NCBI RefSeq assembly: GCF_000425365.1
Contig: NZ_AUDH01000001.1
Span: 372,001-436,000, forward strand
Reading direction: 5' to 3'
DNA length: 64,000 nucleotides
Source of the DNA: Rubritepida flocculans DSM 14296
Lineage (GTDB): Bacteria; Pseudomonadota; Alphaproteobacteria; Acetobacterales; Acetobacteraceae
Below, one piece after another: positions 53,334-63,545 of the stretch. Under the pieces are notes generated by a model. That model was given only the letters and a program-made list of their open reading frames with translations, was not told the DNA's origin and did no database searches. The translations under genes and the position numbers were made by a program. How positions within the stretch are numbered: the first letter of the stretch is position 1; each line of letters opens with the position of its first letter.

Positions 53334-54806
53334 TCAGCGCGCGGTGGCGGTGATGCCGAGGCCGCGCACCACCTCCGAGGGGCCCGCCCCCAGCAGCGGC
53401 TGCAGCTCCGCCATCGTCACGGCGCGCGCCGGGCGCAGGCTGATCTCGATCTCGCGCGCCTGGCCGCCGATGAAGCGCAGCAGCGCGTTGCGCACCGCGT
53501 CCACCTCCGGGTCCGGCCGGGCGGGGGTGAGCATCGCGCCCACCATCTGCGCGTGCTGCTGGCGGATGCGCTCGGGCGTGCTGCGCTCGCGCTGCGCCTG
53601 GTCGCGCAGCGCGCGCTCGTAGAGCGACTGGTCGGCATAGCGCAGCCGCGCCTCGATCAGGCTCACGCGGTTGGGGTCGGTCATCGCCGCGGCGGGGTCC
53701 ACCCCCTCCATCACCCAGCCGAGCGCGATGGCGCCGAGCTCGCGCACGCCGAAGGCCAGCGCGGGCATCTCCAGCCGGCCGTGCCGCGGCGTCCAGGAGG
53801 CCTCGATGGCGAGCTCCATGGAGAGGCGGCGCAGCCCCACCGCATCCAGCGCCGCGGCCACCTCGGGGAAATGCTCCAGCGCGGCGTCATGCACGGTGAG
53901 GCGGCCGGCGGCGGCGCCGTCGGGCTCGGTCCGGCCCTCGACGACGACGCTCCCGAGCCCGCCCAGGACCCGCCCCTCGCGCTGCACCGTCACGCCGTCC
54001 ACGCGATAGGCCTGGCGGCCGGCGGGCGGGGCGGGAGGCGGCGCGTTGCGGACGGCGGCCTGCGCCAGCGCGGCGAGGTCGAGACCCTCCACGCCCGCGC
54101 GGTCCACCCCGACCTCGCTGACCGGCCCGCCGGCCAGGCGCACCCGCAGGCCCTGGAACCCGACGCGGCCGGCGCGGCCGGGCTGCCAGCCGGTCAGCAC
54201 GAACTCGCGCAGCGAGACGCGCGGCTCGCCCTCCACCTCCAGCCCGGCAAGGCGCAGCCCGGCCAGGGAGATCTGGTCCGGCTCGCGCGCGCCGCCATTC
54301 TGCCCGGGGCGCAGCGGCAGCAGCGCCAGCGCCTCGAGGTCCAGCTCCGCCAGGCGGAAGCGCGCGTCGGGGAACTCGGCGCTGACGCCACGCGCCTCGC
54401 CGCGGCGCAGCCCCTCGGGCGAGAGCCCCTCCAGCACCAGGCGTTCGATCAGGATGCGCTCCGCGCCGCGGCGCAGCTCCACCCCGGTGAGGGTGAGCAG
54501 CTCCCCCTCCTGGCCCGCGGCGCGGTAGCCGAGCTCGATTCCCGCATCGAGCAGCCCGCGCAGCCGCTCCAGCGCGGGCGGCTCCTGCGCGAGGCGGGGC
54601 GGCAGCGGCGGCCAGGCCGGGGCGGCCTGCTGCGGCGGGGCGGGGGCCGGGGCGGGTGGCTGGGCGGGCGCCGCCTGCGGCCCGCCCTTGGGCGGCGTGG
54701 CCGGCTGCGCCCCGGGCGGGGTGAGGTGCAGCTTGGTGCTGGGCTGGGCCAGCGCCACCCCGGCCATCAGCAGGGCCGCCAAGCCCAGACCCGCGCGCCA
54801 CCTCAT
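53334..54806 (-). CDS. Secreted protein of unknown function with proline-rich linker
   Basis: A 490-aa product with signal MRWRAGLGLAALLMAGVALAQ, then a Pro/Ala/Gln-rich linker (about 30-75). The rest is a repetitive array of short beta-strand-like units (LTLTGVELRRGAERILIERLVLEGLSP; ISLAGLRLAGLEVEG), similar in character to AsmA-like or other beta-solenoid proteins. No catalytic motif is visible and I do not recognise the family. It converges on maeB with a 10-bp gap. Confidence 0.7.
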   Translation of the reverse strand: MRWRAGLGLAALLMAGVALAQPSTKLHLTPPGAQPATPPKGGPQAAPAQPPAPAPAPPQQAAPAWPPLPPRLAQEPPALERLRGLLDAGIELGYRAAGQEGELLTLTGVELRRGAERILIERLVLEGLSPEGLRRGEARGVSAEFPDARFRLAELDLEALALLPLRPGQNGGAREPDQISLAGLRLAGLEVEGEPRVSLREFVLTGWQPGRAGRVGFQGLRVRLAGGPVSEVGVDRAGVEGLDLAALAQAAVRNAPPPAPPAGRQAYRVDGVTVQREGRVLGGLGSVVVEGRTEPDGAAAGRLTVHDAALEHFPEVAAALDAVGLRRLSMELAIEASWTPRHGRLEMPALAFGVRELGAIALGWVMEGVDPAAAMTDPNRVSLIEARLRYADQSLYERALRDQAQRERSTPERIRQQHAQMVGAMLTPARPDPEVDAVRNALLRFIGGQAREIEISLRPARAVTMAELQPLLGAGPSEVVRGLGITATAR

Positions 54807-54909
54807 CGCACCCTCCGCCTTTCCTCGGGCGCGATCAAAGCCCGGAACACCCCCCCGCGCCAACCGGAATCACCCTTTGCGCGCGGCGCCTCCTGCCCCA
54901 TGTCTCTGC

Positions 54910-55614
54910 ATGATGACGCGCCTGCCGGCCAAGCCCGAGAACGCCGCCGTCGCCGCCTTCCTGCAGAAGCTGGCGGCCACGCCCGCCGTGCGCGCCACGA
55001 GCGCCCGGCGCGGCCGGCTGATCTTCGCAGTGGACGCCACCGCCTCGCGCCAGCCCGCCTGGGACCGCGCCTGCCAGCTCCAGGCCGAGATGTTCCTCGC
55101 AACGCGGGATCTCGGCGGCCTCGCGGTGCAGCTCGCCTACTGGCGCGGCTACATGGAGTTCGCCGCCACCCCCTTCCTGACCGACACGCGGGAGCTGGCG
55201 CGCCGCATGTCCGCCGTCACGGTGCTGGGGGGGCAGACACAGGTGCTGCGCTGCCTCGAGCACGCGCTGGCCGAGACGCGGCGCGAGAAGGTGGACGCGC
55301 TGGTGCTGGTGGGCGATGCGCTGGAGGAGGCGGTGGACCCGATCTGCCACCTCGCCGGCCAGCTCGCGCTGCACGGCACGCCGGTGTTCTGCTTCCAGGA
55401 GGGGAATGACCGCGCGGCGGAGCTCGGTTTCCGCCAGATCGCGAAGCTCTCCGGCGGGGCCTGGGCGCCCTTCGACGCCGACAGCCCCGAGGCGCTGCGC
55501 GAGCTGCTGCGCGCGGTGGCGATCTTCGCCGCGGGCGGGCGGGCGGCGCTGGCGCGGCTGCCGGGGCGCGAGGCGGCGCGCATCGCGGGGCAGCTTCCCG
55601 CGCCGGGACGCTAG
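54910..55614 (+). CDS. VWA-domain protein
   Basis: A 234-aa protein. The von Willebrand A fold shows RGRLIFAVDATASRQPAWD, where DATAS replaces the common MIDAS DxSxS (Thr for the first Ser, still metal-competent), and VDALVLVGDALEE with the later conserved Asp. A central GGQTQVLRCLEHAL carries the MIDAS Thr. No membrane segment or signal. It is 3 bp upstream of the J-domain gene, suggesting the two proteins act together. Function unknown. Confidence 0.75.
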   Translation: MMTRLPAKPENAAVAAFLQKLAATPAVRATSARRGRLIFAVDATASRQPAWDRACQLQAEMFLATRDLGGLAVQLAYWRGYMEFAATPFLTDTRELARRMSAVTVLGGQTQVLRCLEHALAETRREKVDALVLVGDALEEAVDPICHLAGQLALHGTPVFCFQEGNDRAAELGFRQIAKLSGGAWAPFDADSPEALRELLRAVAIFAAGGRAALARLPGREAARIAGQLPAPGR

Positions 55615-55617
55615 GCG

Positions 55618-56316
55618 ATGCTCTGGCTCGGCATCGGCCTCGCCGCGCTGCTCGGCGTGCTGACGCTGCTCTACGTCTTCGCCCACTCCTCGCCCGCGGC
55701 GATCAAGCGCGCCGCCGTCTGGGGGCTGGGCAGCCTGGGCGCGGTGTTCCTCGGCATCATGCTGCTCTCGGGGCGCGGGGCGAACGCGCTCTGGGCGCTG
55801 ATCATGTTCGGCCCCGCGCTGATGCAGGCCTTCCGCGCCTGGCGGGCGAAGCAGGCCTTCAGCCGCCCCGCGCCGGAGGGCGAGGCGAGCGGGGTGGAGA
55901 CGGCCACCCTCGCCATGCGGCTCGACCTCGCCTCGGGCGCCATGTCCGGGCAGGTGCGGCGCGGCCCCTTCGCGGGGCGCGACCTCGCGGGGATGAGCCG
56001 CGCCGAACTGCGCGAACTGCTGGCCGATTGCGCGGCCAACGACCCCGAGAGCGTGCCGCTGCTGGAGGCCTGGCTCGACCGCACCGACCCGATGTGGCGC
56101 GAGGAACCCCCGCCCGCGCGCCCCGCCGCCGGGCCGATGACGCGCGCCGAGGCGCTGGCCGTGCTCGGGCTGCAGGAAGGGGCGGGCGAGGCGGACATCC
56201 GCGCCGCGCATCGCCGCCTCATGCAGGCCGCCCACCCCGACCGGGGCGGCAGCGACTGGCTGGCCGCGCGGATCAACGAGGCGCGCGAGGTGCTGCTGAA
56301 GGCCGGGCGGGCGTGA
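55618..56316 (+). CDS. Membrane-anchored J-domain protein (DnaJ-like)
   Basis: A 232-aa protein. Two N-terminal hydrophobic segments (LGIGLAALLGVLTLLYVF and GSLGAVFLGIMLL) are followed by a soluble middle, then a C-terminal J domain (MTRAEALAVLGLQEGAGEADIRAAHRRLMQAAHPDRGGSD) with the essential HPD. It should recruit DnaK to the membrane, much like TIM14/Pam18. It is co-transcribed with the VWA gene. Confidence 0.85.
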   Translation: MLWLGIGLAALLGVLTLLYVFAHSSPAAIKRAAVWGLGSLGAVFLGIMLLSGRGANALWALIMFGPALMQAFRAWRAKQAFSRPAPEGEASGVETATLAMRLDLASGAMSGQVRRGPFAGRDLAGMSRAELRELLADCAANDPESVPLLEAWLDRTDPMWREEPPPARPAAGPMTRAEALAVLGLQEGAGEADIRAAHRRLMQAAHPDRGGSDWLAARINEAREVLLKAGRA

Positions 56317-56362
56317 GCGCCCCGAACAGCAATGAAGCGCGCAGGAATGGAGTGGGCGGGGA

Positions 56363-56437
56363 TGGAGCGGGCGATGGGAATCGAACCCACGACATTCAGC
56401 TTGGGAAGCTGACGTTCTACCTCTGAACTACGCCCGC
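56363..56437 (-). tRNA. tRNA-Gly (CCC anticodon)
   Basis: The minus strand reads GCGGGCGTAGTTCAGAGGTA and onwards. It has a 7-bp acceptor stem (GCGGGCG/CGCCCGC), an anticodon stem TCAGC/GCTGA around loop TTCCCAA (CCC), a T loop TTCGATT with GTGGG/CCCAT flanks, discriminator T and an encoded CCA end. It reads GGG glycine codons. It lies alone between the J-domain gene and ftsH. Confidence 0.96.
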
Positions 56438-56493
56438 CTTCGGAGGCGAGAATAGCCGCAACCCCGCCCGGCCGGCAAGCGAGCCTCCCCGCA

Positions 56494-58308
56494 TCACGCC
56501 GCCGCGGGCCGCGCCTGGCGCAGCGGCGGGAAATCCTCGGGCGTGATGGTCTCGCGCTCCAGCAGCAGCCGCGCGCCGGCGTCCAGATCGGCCCGGCGCT
56601 CGGCCAGCAGCGCCTTGGCGCGCGCATAGGCGGCCTCGATCAGCTCGCGCACCGCGAGGTCCACCTCGCGCGCCGTCGCTTCCGAATGGTCGCGCGGGGT
56701 CAGCATGGGCACGCCCTCGCCGAGGAAGCTCTGCCGCTCGGGCTCCAGCACCGCCTGGCCGAGCACGGGGTGCATGCCGAAGCGCGTGACGATCTGCCGC
56801 GCGATGTCGGTCACGCGCGCGAGGTCGTCCGCCGCGCCGGTGGAGATTTCGCCGAGCACGAGATCCTCCGCCGCCCGGCCGGCCAGCAGCACCACCATGC
56901 GCGCCTCGAGATCGGCGCGGGTGATCAGGAAGCGGTCCTCGGTCGGGCGCGTCATGGTGTAGCCCAGCGCGCCGATGGCGCGCGGGATGATGGAGACCTT
57001 GTGCACCGGGTCCGCCCCGGGCAGCGAGGCGGCGGCGAGCGCATGGCCCATCTCGTGCACCGCCACCGCCTTGCGCTCGGCCGGGTTCAGCACGCGGCCC
57101 TTGCGCTCGAGCCCGGCGACGATGCGCTCCACCGCCGCCGTCACGTCCTGCATCGCCACGGCGGCGGCGCCGCGCCGCGTGGCCTGGATGGCCGCCTCGT
57201 TGACGAGGTTGGCGAGCTCCGCGCCCGTGAAGCCGGGGGTGAGGGCGGCGATCTGCTCCACATCCAGCCCCTCGTGGCGCACCTTCTTGAGGTGCACCCG
57301 CAGGATGGCGGCGCGGCCCGCCTTGTCGGGCCGGTCCACCACCACCTGGCGGTCGAAGCGGCCGGCGCGCAGCAGGGCGGGGTCGAGGATTTCGGGCCGG
57401 TTGGTCGCGGCCAGCAGCACGATGCCCTCGCGCGGGTCGAAGCCGTCGAGCTCGGTGAGGAGCTGGTTGAGCGTCTGCTCCTTCTCGTCATGCCCGCCGC
57501 CCAGCGCGCCCACGCCGCGGCGGCGGCCCAGCGCGTCCAGCTCGTCGATGAAGATGATGCAGGGGGCGGCCTTGCGCGCCTGCTCGAACAGGTCGCGCAC
57601 GCGGGCGGCGCCCACGCCCACGAACATCTCCACGAACTCGGAGCCGGAGATGGAGAAGAAGGGCACCCCCGCCTCGCCCGCGATGGCGCGCGCCACCAGC
57701 GTCTTGCCCGTGCCGGGCGGGCCGACGAGGAGAATCCCCTTGGGGATGCGCGCGCCCAGCCGGCCGTATTTCTCCGGCTCCTTGAGGAAGGCGACGATCT
57801 CGCGCAGCTCCTCGCGCGCCTCGTCGATGCCGGCCACGTCCTCGAAGGTCACGCCCGTGTCCTTCTCGACATAGACCTTGGCCTTGGACTTGCCGACGGA
57901 CATCACCCCGCCGAAGCCCTGGCGCTCCGCGATCTGGCGGAAGAGGAACATCCACACGCCGAAGAACACCAGCGCCGGCACCACCCAGGAGAGCACGGCC
58001 GAGAGGAAGGTGTTGCGCACCGTGCCGTCGAAGCGCGCGGAGGAGCGTTCGAGCCGCCGCGTGAGGTCGTCGGGCACGATGGTGGTGACGAACTGGCTGC
58101 GGCCCTCGATGGGCTCGCGGTAGCGGCCGGTGATGGCCTCGGGCTGCACCTGCACCTCGGCGATGCGGTCCTGCTCCAGGAGTTCGAGGAAGCGCGAGTA
58201 GGGGATGCGCTCCGTCACCGCCGCGCCGTGCCACCAGCTCTGCAGGAAGAGGATCGCGAGCGCCGCCGCGATCCAGTACCAGAGATGGAACTGCTGCTGC
58301 CTGTTCAT
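56494..58308 (-). CDS. ftsH: ATP-dependent zinc metalloprotease FtsH
   Basis: A 604-aa membrane AAA protease. Two N-terminal membrane helices (about 10-25 and 115-135), Walker [23 protein letters not shown], pore [21 protein letters not shown], Walker [14 protein letters not shown], and the zinc site [15 protein letters not shown] (HEMGH; most FtsH have HEAGH). It degrades membrane and regulatory proteins. The length is a little below standard. Overlaps the psiE-like stop (ATGA). Confidence 0.96.
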   Translation of the reverse strand: MNRQQQFHLWYWIAAALAILFLQSWWHGAAVTERIPYSRFLELLEQDRIAEVQVQPEAITGRYREPIEGRSQFVTTIVPDDLTRRLERSSARFDGTVRNTFLSAVLSWVVPALVFFGVWMFLFRQIAERQGFGGVMSVGKSKAKVYVEKDTGVTFEDVAGIDEAREELREIVAFLKEPEKYGRLGARIPKGILLVGPPGTGKTLVARAIAGEAGVPFFSISGSEFVEMFVGVGAARVRDLFEQARKAAPCIIFIDELDALGRRRGVGALGGGHDEKEQTLNQLLTELDGFDPREGIVLLAATNRPEILDPALLRAGRFDRQVVVDRPDKAGRAAILRVHLKKVRHEGLDVEQIAALTPGFTGAELANLVNEAAIQATRRGAAAVAMQDVTAAVERIVAGLERKGRVLNPAERKAVAVHEMGHALAAASLPGADPVHKVSIIPRAIGALGYTMTRPTEDRFLITRADLEARMVVLLAGRAAEDLVLGEISTGAADDLARVTDIARQIVTRFGMHPVLGQAVLEPERQSFLGEGVPMLTPRDHSEATAREVDLAVRELIEAAYARAKALLAERRADLDAGARLLLERETITPEDFPPLRQARPAAA

Positions 58309-58822
58309 GGCTGCCTGCCTTCCCCGCCCGCGCCGCGCGGCTCCGCCGACGCCTCGGCGGCCTCGGCCTCGCGCCGGTCCTGCTCGCGCACGAGCCAGTA
58401 GACGACGCCGAGCGCCAGCATGGCCGCGGCCAGGGCGAAGAGCTTGGCGGCCTCGGTCTGCCCCAGGTCGAGGATGATGAACTTCCGCACCACCGCGAGC
58501 ATGGCGATCATCACCACCACGCGCACCTGCACGATGCCGAAGCGCCGCTCCACCGCCACCAGCAGGGAGCGCTTGAACTCGAGCGCGATCACCACGGTGA
58601 AGATCGCCCCGAACACCGCCTGGAACACCGCGGGCTCCGTGGGGTCGAACACGTCCACCCAGAGCAGCGAGGTGACGATGAGCTTCACGAGGTTCCACAG
58701 CGCCGCCACCACCACCGCGGCGATGAGCACGGTGAGCAGCAGCACCACCGCCTGCTCGAACTTCTCGTAGAAGCCGAGGCTGCGCCACAGCGCGAGGCCC
58801 TTGAGGGGGGATTTCGCGTCCT

Positions 58823-58826
<4 letters not shown>
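58305..58826 (-). CDS. PsiE-like phosphate-starvation-inducible membrane protein
   Basis: A 173-aa protein with four hydrophobic segments (AVVLLLTVLIAAVVVAALWNL; FQAVFGAIFTVVIALEFKRSL; VVVMIAMLAVVRKFIIL; AALAAAMLALGVVYWLV region). The FGAIFTVVIALEFKRSLL and VVRKFIILDL motifs fit the PsiE family. Role unknown. It overlaps ftsH and the upstream htrA-like gene, forming a three-gene unit. Confidence 0.85.
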
Positions 58827-59962
<1,136 letters not shown>

Positions 59963-60054
59963 GCCCGGCCTCGGCGGGGCGGAGTTTCCCCGCCGCCGCC
60001 GCTTCTGGCAACCGCGCCCGACGCCGCCGCCATGGCCTCGTTCCGCCGGCCGCC

Positions 60055-61041
60055 TCACCCGCTGCCGATGAGGATGCCCGCCGCCAGCACCAGGCTGCCG
60101 CCCAGCACCACCTGGAACACGGCGCGGCCCATCGGCGTCTCCATGTAGCGGTTCTGGATCCAGGCGATGGCCCAGAGCTCCACCAGCACGATGGCGAGCG
60201 CGATGCCCGTCGCCGTCCAGAAATGCGGGATCAGGTAGGGCAGCGCGTGGCCGAGCCCGCCCAGCGTCGTCATCACGCCCGAGGCGAGGCCGCGCTTCCA
60301 GGGCGCGCCGCGGCCGGAGAGCTTGCCGTCGTCGTGCGCCGCCTCGGTGAAGCCCATGGAGATGCCCGCGCCGACCGAGGCGGAGAGGCCCACCAGGAAG
60401 GTCGTCCAGGGATCCTGCGTGGCGAAGGCGGTGGCGAAGATGGGCGCCAGCGTGGAGACGGAGCCGTCCATCAGCCCCGCGAGCCCGGGCTGCACCCAGG
60501 TCAGCACGAATTGCCGGCGCGCGGCCAGGCTCTCCTCGCTGGCGGCGCCGCTGCGGGCGAGCTCCTCCGCCATGGCCTCGACGCCGCTCTCGTGCCGGGC
60601 CTCCTCGGCCGCGAGGTCGCCCAGCAGCTTGCGCGCCTCGGCGTCCGTCGTGCGTTCGGCGGCGGCGCGGTAGAAGGCCTCGGCCTCGCGCTCCATCGCC
60701 ATGGCCTCGGCGCGGATGCGGTCGAGGCCGAGGTTCTCCACCAGCCAGACGGGGCGGCGGGCGTAGAAATCGGCCACATGCTCGCGCCGGATGGGCAGGA
60801 TCAGCTCGCCGAAGCGCGCCTGGTAGAGTTCGATCAGCGCGCGGCGGTGGCCGTCCTCCTCCTCCGCCATCGCCTCGAAGATGTCGGCGGTGGCGGGGTA
60901 GCTCTCGCGCAGGCGGCGGGCGTAGAGGCGGTAGATCCGCGCATCCTCCTCCTCCGAGGCGATGGCGAGGGCGAGGATTTCCTGCGCCGAGAGGCTGGCG
61001 AAGCGGCGGCGGCCGAAGCTGGGCAGGGGCAGCAGGCGCAT
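60055..61041 (-). CDS. mbfA: Membrane-bound ferritin MbfA (ferritin-like domain plus VIT1/CCC1 transporter)
   Basis: A 328-aa fusion. Residues 15-165 are a rubrerythrin-like four-helix domain with metal-ligand Glu/His (ASEEEDARIYRLY, EEEDGHRRALIEL, MEREAEAFYRAAAE, AAEEARHESG). Residues 185-328 are a VIT1/CCC1 membrane domain (GLAGLMDGSVSTLAPIFATAFA, VGLSASVGAGISMGFTEA). MbfA exports iron in Agrobacterium and Bradyrhizobium under Irr control. No Irr box was recognised here. Confidence 0.93.
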   Translation of the reverse strand: MRLLPLPSFGRRRFASLSAQEILALAIASEEEDARIYRLYARRLRESYPATADIFEAMAEEEDGHRRALIELYQARFGELILPIRREHVADFYARRPVWLVENLGLDRIRAEAMAMEREAEAFYRAAAERTTDAEARKLLGDLAAEEARHESGVEAMAEELARSGAASEESLAARRQFVLTWVQPGLAGLMDGSVSTLAPIFATAFATQDPWTTFLVGLSASVGAGISMGFTEAAHDDGKLSGRGAPWKRGLASGVMTTLGGLGHALPYLIPHFWTATGIALAIVLVELWAIAWIQNRYMETPMGRAVFQVVLGGSLVLAAGILIGSG

Positions 61042-61090
61042 GGCGTGTCCTTGGCGATGGGATGGCCGGTGCAGAGTGGGGGCTGGCGCG

Positions 61091-62617
61091 TCAGAGGTCG
61101 AGGCGCAACTGCCGCCGGGCGCGGGCGGCGCGGGCCGCCTCGCGGGCGCGGCGGGCCATGGGGTCGTCCTCGTGCAGGCGGCGCTGGCGGCTGCCGTGCC
61201 GGGCGAAGACGGCGCGCGCCGCGGCCTCGAAGCCCGGCGCGGCGCGCTGCGCGGCCAGCCGGGCGCGGGCGGCGCGGGCGGCCTCGGCCGCGTCCAGCAG
61301 CGGCGGGGGGTAGAGGCCGGGCTCGCCCTTCCAGGGCATGTGGCGCAGCACCGGCGGCAGCGGCGCGAGCTCGGGAATCCAGCGCGCGATGAAGCGGCCC
61401 TCGGGGTCGTGGTCGAGGCCCTGCTTGATCGGGTTGTAGAGGCGCGGCGCGTTGATGCCCGTCGCGGCCGACTGCATCTGCACCTGCGGCCAGTGGATGC
61501 CCGGCTCGTAATCGGTGAAGCGCCGCGCGAGCACGAGGCCGGAGGCGCGCCAGTCCAGCGCCAGGTGGTGGCTCGCCACCGCCTGCAGCATGGCGCGCAT
61601 GCGGAAGGTGATCCAGCCCTCGGCGATGAGCGCGCGCATGCAGGCGTCGAGGAAGGGCCAGCCGGTGCGGCCCTCGGCCCAGGCGCGGAGCCGCGCGTCG
61701 TCGGGCGCGGTGGGGCGGCGGGCGGCCTCGGCGGCGGGATGGGCGGCGCGGATTTCGAGCGCCGGCTCGCTCTCCAGCTTCTGCATGAAATGCGCGCGCC
61801 AATGCAGGCGCGAGAGAAGGGATTGCGCGGCGCCGGGCGGGATGGGCCGCGCCCGCGCCTCCATCGCCTCCAGCGCCGCGAGCCCCTCCCGCACGCGCCG
61901 CACCGCCTCGCGCAGCGAGAGGCTGCCGAAGGCGAGGTGCGGCGAGAGGCGCGAGCACACCCGCCCCGCCGTGAGCGGCGAGGACATGCCGCGCCGATAC
62001 TCCGACCCGCGCCCGGCGAGGAAGGACTCGAGCAGCCCGAGCGCCGCCGCGCGCCCGGCGGGCTGCGGCCTGGCGAGCCCATCCGCGGGATTCCAGGCGC
62101 AGGGTTCTTCGGGGATCTCGCCCTCCGGCTCCTCCGTGCAGGGGATGAGGCCGCGCGGCGGGGCGAGCGGCGGCGCGTCCATCTGCGCCGCCACCCGCGC
62201 GGCCCAGTGGTCGCGATCGGCCAGGCGGCGGATCACGCCGGGCTGCGGCTGCTCCCGCCAGGGGATGCCATGGGCGCGGCAGAAGCGCCCCACCGCGCGG
62301 TCCCGCGCATAGGTCCAGAGATTGCCCGTCTCCTCATGGCTGTGCAGGGCGGCGATGCCGTGGCGCGCGTGCAGGTCGGCCAGCACCTCCACCGCCTCGC
62401 CTACCCGTACCACCAGGGGCAGGCCGAGGGCGGCGAGCCGCGCGCGCAGATCGGCCAGCGCGGCGCGGGCGAAGCGCCATTGCCGGGGGCTCGCGTCCTC
62501 GCCGCGCCAGAAGGCGGGCTCGATCACGTGCAGGCAGAGCACCCGCCCGCGCGCCGCGCAGAGCGCCGCGTGGTCCTCCACGCGCAGGTCACGCTTGAAC
62601 CAGACCACCTCGATCAT
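61091..62617 (-). CDS. Deoxyribodipyrimidine photolyase / cryptochrome family protein
   Basis: A 508-aa protein. The antenna domain starts MIEVVWFKRDLRVEDHAALCAA. The FAD domain has SRLSPHLAFGSLSLREAVRRV, LHWRAHFMQKLE, GWPFLDACMRALIAEGWITFRMRAMLQAVASHHLALDW and the GINAPRLYNPIKQGLDHDPEGRFI motif. The Trp-bearing chain residues appear present. It repairs pyrimidine dimers with light or signals as a cryptochrome; sequence alone does not decide. ATG 62617; divergent from the creatininase-family gene. Confidence 0.92.
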   Translation of the reverse strand: MIEVVWFKRDLRVEDHAALCAARGRVLCLHVIEPAFWRGEDASPRQWRFARAALADLRARLAALGLPLVVRVGEAVEVLADLHARHGIAALHSHEETGNLWTYARDRAVGRFCRAHGIPWREQPQPGVIRRLADRDHWAARVAAQMDAPPLAPPRGLIPCTEEPEGEIPEEPCAWNPADGLARPQPAGRAAALGLLESFLAGRGSEYRRGMSSPLTAGRVCSRLSPHLAFGSLSLREAVRRVREGLAALEAMEARARPIPPGAAQSLLSRLHWRAHFMQKLESEPALEIRAAHPAAEAARRPTAPDDARLRAWAEGRTGWPFLDACMRALIAEGWITFRMRAMLQAVASHHLALDWRASGLVLARRFTDYEPGIHWPQVQMQSAATGINAPRLYNPIKQGLDHDPEGRFIARWIPELAPLPPVLRHMPWKGEPGLYPPPLLDAAEAARAARARLAAQRAAPGFEAAARAVFARHGSRQRRLHEDDPMARRAREAARAARARRQLRLDL

Positions 62618-62668
62618 CGCCCCGGGACATGTCAGCCTCGCGGCCTTTCGCAAGGGGAGATTCGCCGC

Positions 62669-63442
62669 ATGGAACTGCGCTGGGAGCGGATGACGGCGCC
62701 GGAGCTGAAGGCGCGCTGCGCCGAGGGGGCGCTGCCCATCCTGCCCGTGGGCAGCCTGGAGCAGCACGGGCCGCACCTGCCGGTCTGGACCGACAGTTTC
62801 CTGGCCCATGCGCTGGCGCTGGCCGCCGCCGGCCACCCCGAGGCCCCGCCCGCCGTGGTGCTGCCGCCCATGTGGCTCGGCCTTTCGGAGCATCACCTGC
62901 CCTTCAACGGCACCATCACGCTCGACTTCCCGGCCTTCCACGGCGTGATCCGCGGCGTGGCGCGCAGCCTGCGCGCGCAGGGCTGGGGGCGGCTGCTCAT
63001 CCTCAACGGCCATGGCGGCAACATCGAGCCGCTCGCCGTCTCGGTGCGGGAGCTGGCGCATGAGCTCGCCATGCCCATCGTCGCCACCTCCTGGCCCAGC
63101 GTCGCGCCGGCCGAGATCGCGGCGGCCCTGACCACCCAGCCCGGCATCCAGCACGCCTGCGAGGGCGAGACCTCGCTCTGGCTCGCGCTCGACGCCGGCC
63201 AGGTGCGCGAGGGGCGCATCGCCGAGGCGGCGGGCGGCAACGCGGGCGTGCAGGTTGCGGCCGGCTACAGCCGATTCCACTCCTTCGCCGAGCGCGCCCC
63301 GCGCACCGGCGTGCGCGGCGACCCCCGCGCCGCCACGGCCGCGAAGGGCGAGGCGATGATCGCCGCCATCGCCGCGCGGCTGGCCCGGGCGATGCACGAC
63401 CCCGCCCTCTGGACCACGCCCGACCCGGTCTGGGGGCGCTGA
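62669..63442 (+). CDS. Creatininase family amidohydrolase
   Basis: A 257-aa protein. Metal-site motifs ILPVGSLEQHGPHLPVWTDS (Glu, His, Asp), LILNGHGGN and HACEGETSLWLAL (Glu) are those of the creatininase/MftE/FAPy-deformylase-like family. Members act on cyclic amides, pterin precursors and riboflavin intermediates; the specific substrate here is unknown. ATG 62669 has AAGGGGAGA upstream. It diverges from the photolyase by 51 bp. Confidence 0.9.
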   Translation: MELRWERMTAPELKARCAEGALPILPVGSLEQHGPHLPVWTDSFLAHALALAAAGHPEAPPAVVLPPMWLGLSEHHLPFNGTITLDFPAFHGVIRGVARSLRAQGWGRLLILNGHGGNIEPLAVSVRELAHELAMPIVATSWPSVAPAEIAAALTTQPGIQHACEGETSLWLALDAGQVREGRIAEAAGGNAGVQVAAGYSRFHSFAERAPRTGVRGDPRAATAAKGEAMIAAIAARLARAMHDPALWTTPDPVWGR

Positions 63443-63545
63443 CACGGGCCCGTCACATCGGGCTTGCCCCGGGGGGCGGCGGGGAGTAACCCGGGGCGCT
63501 GCCTCCGCTCTGCAAGGGGTTCGTCACATTTCCACCCTCGGCCTC

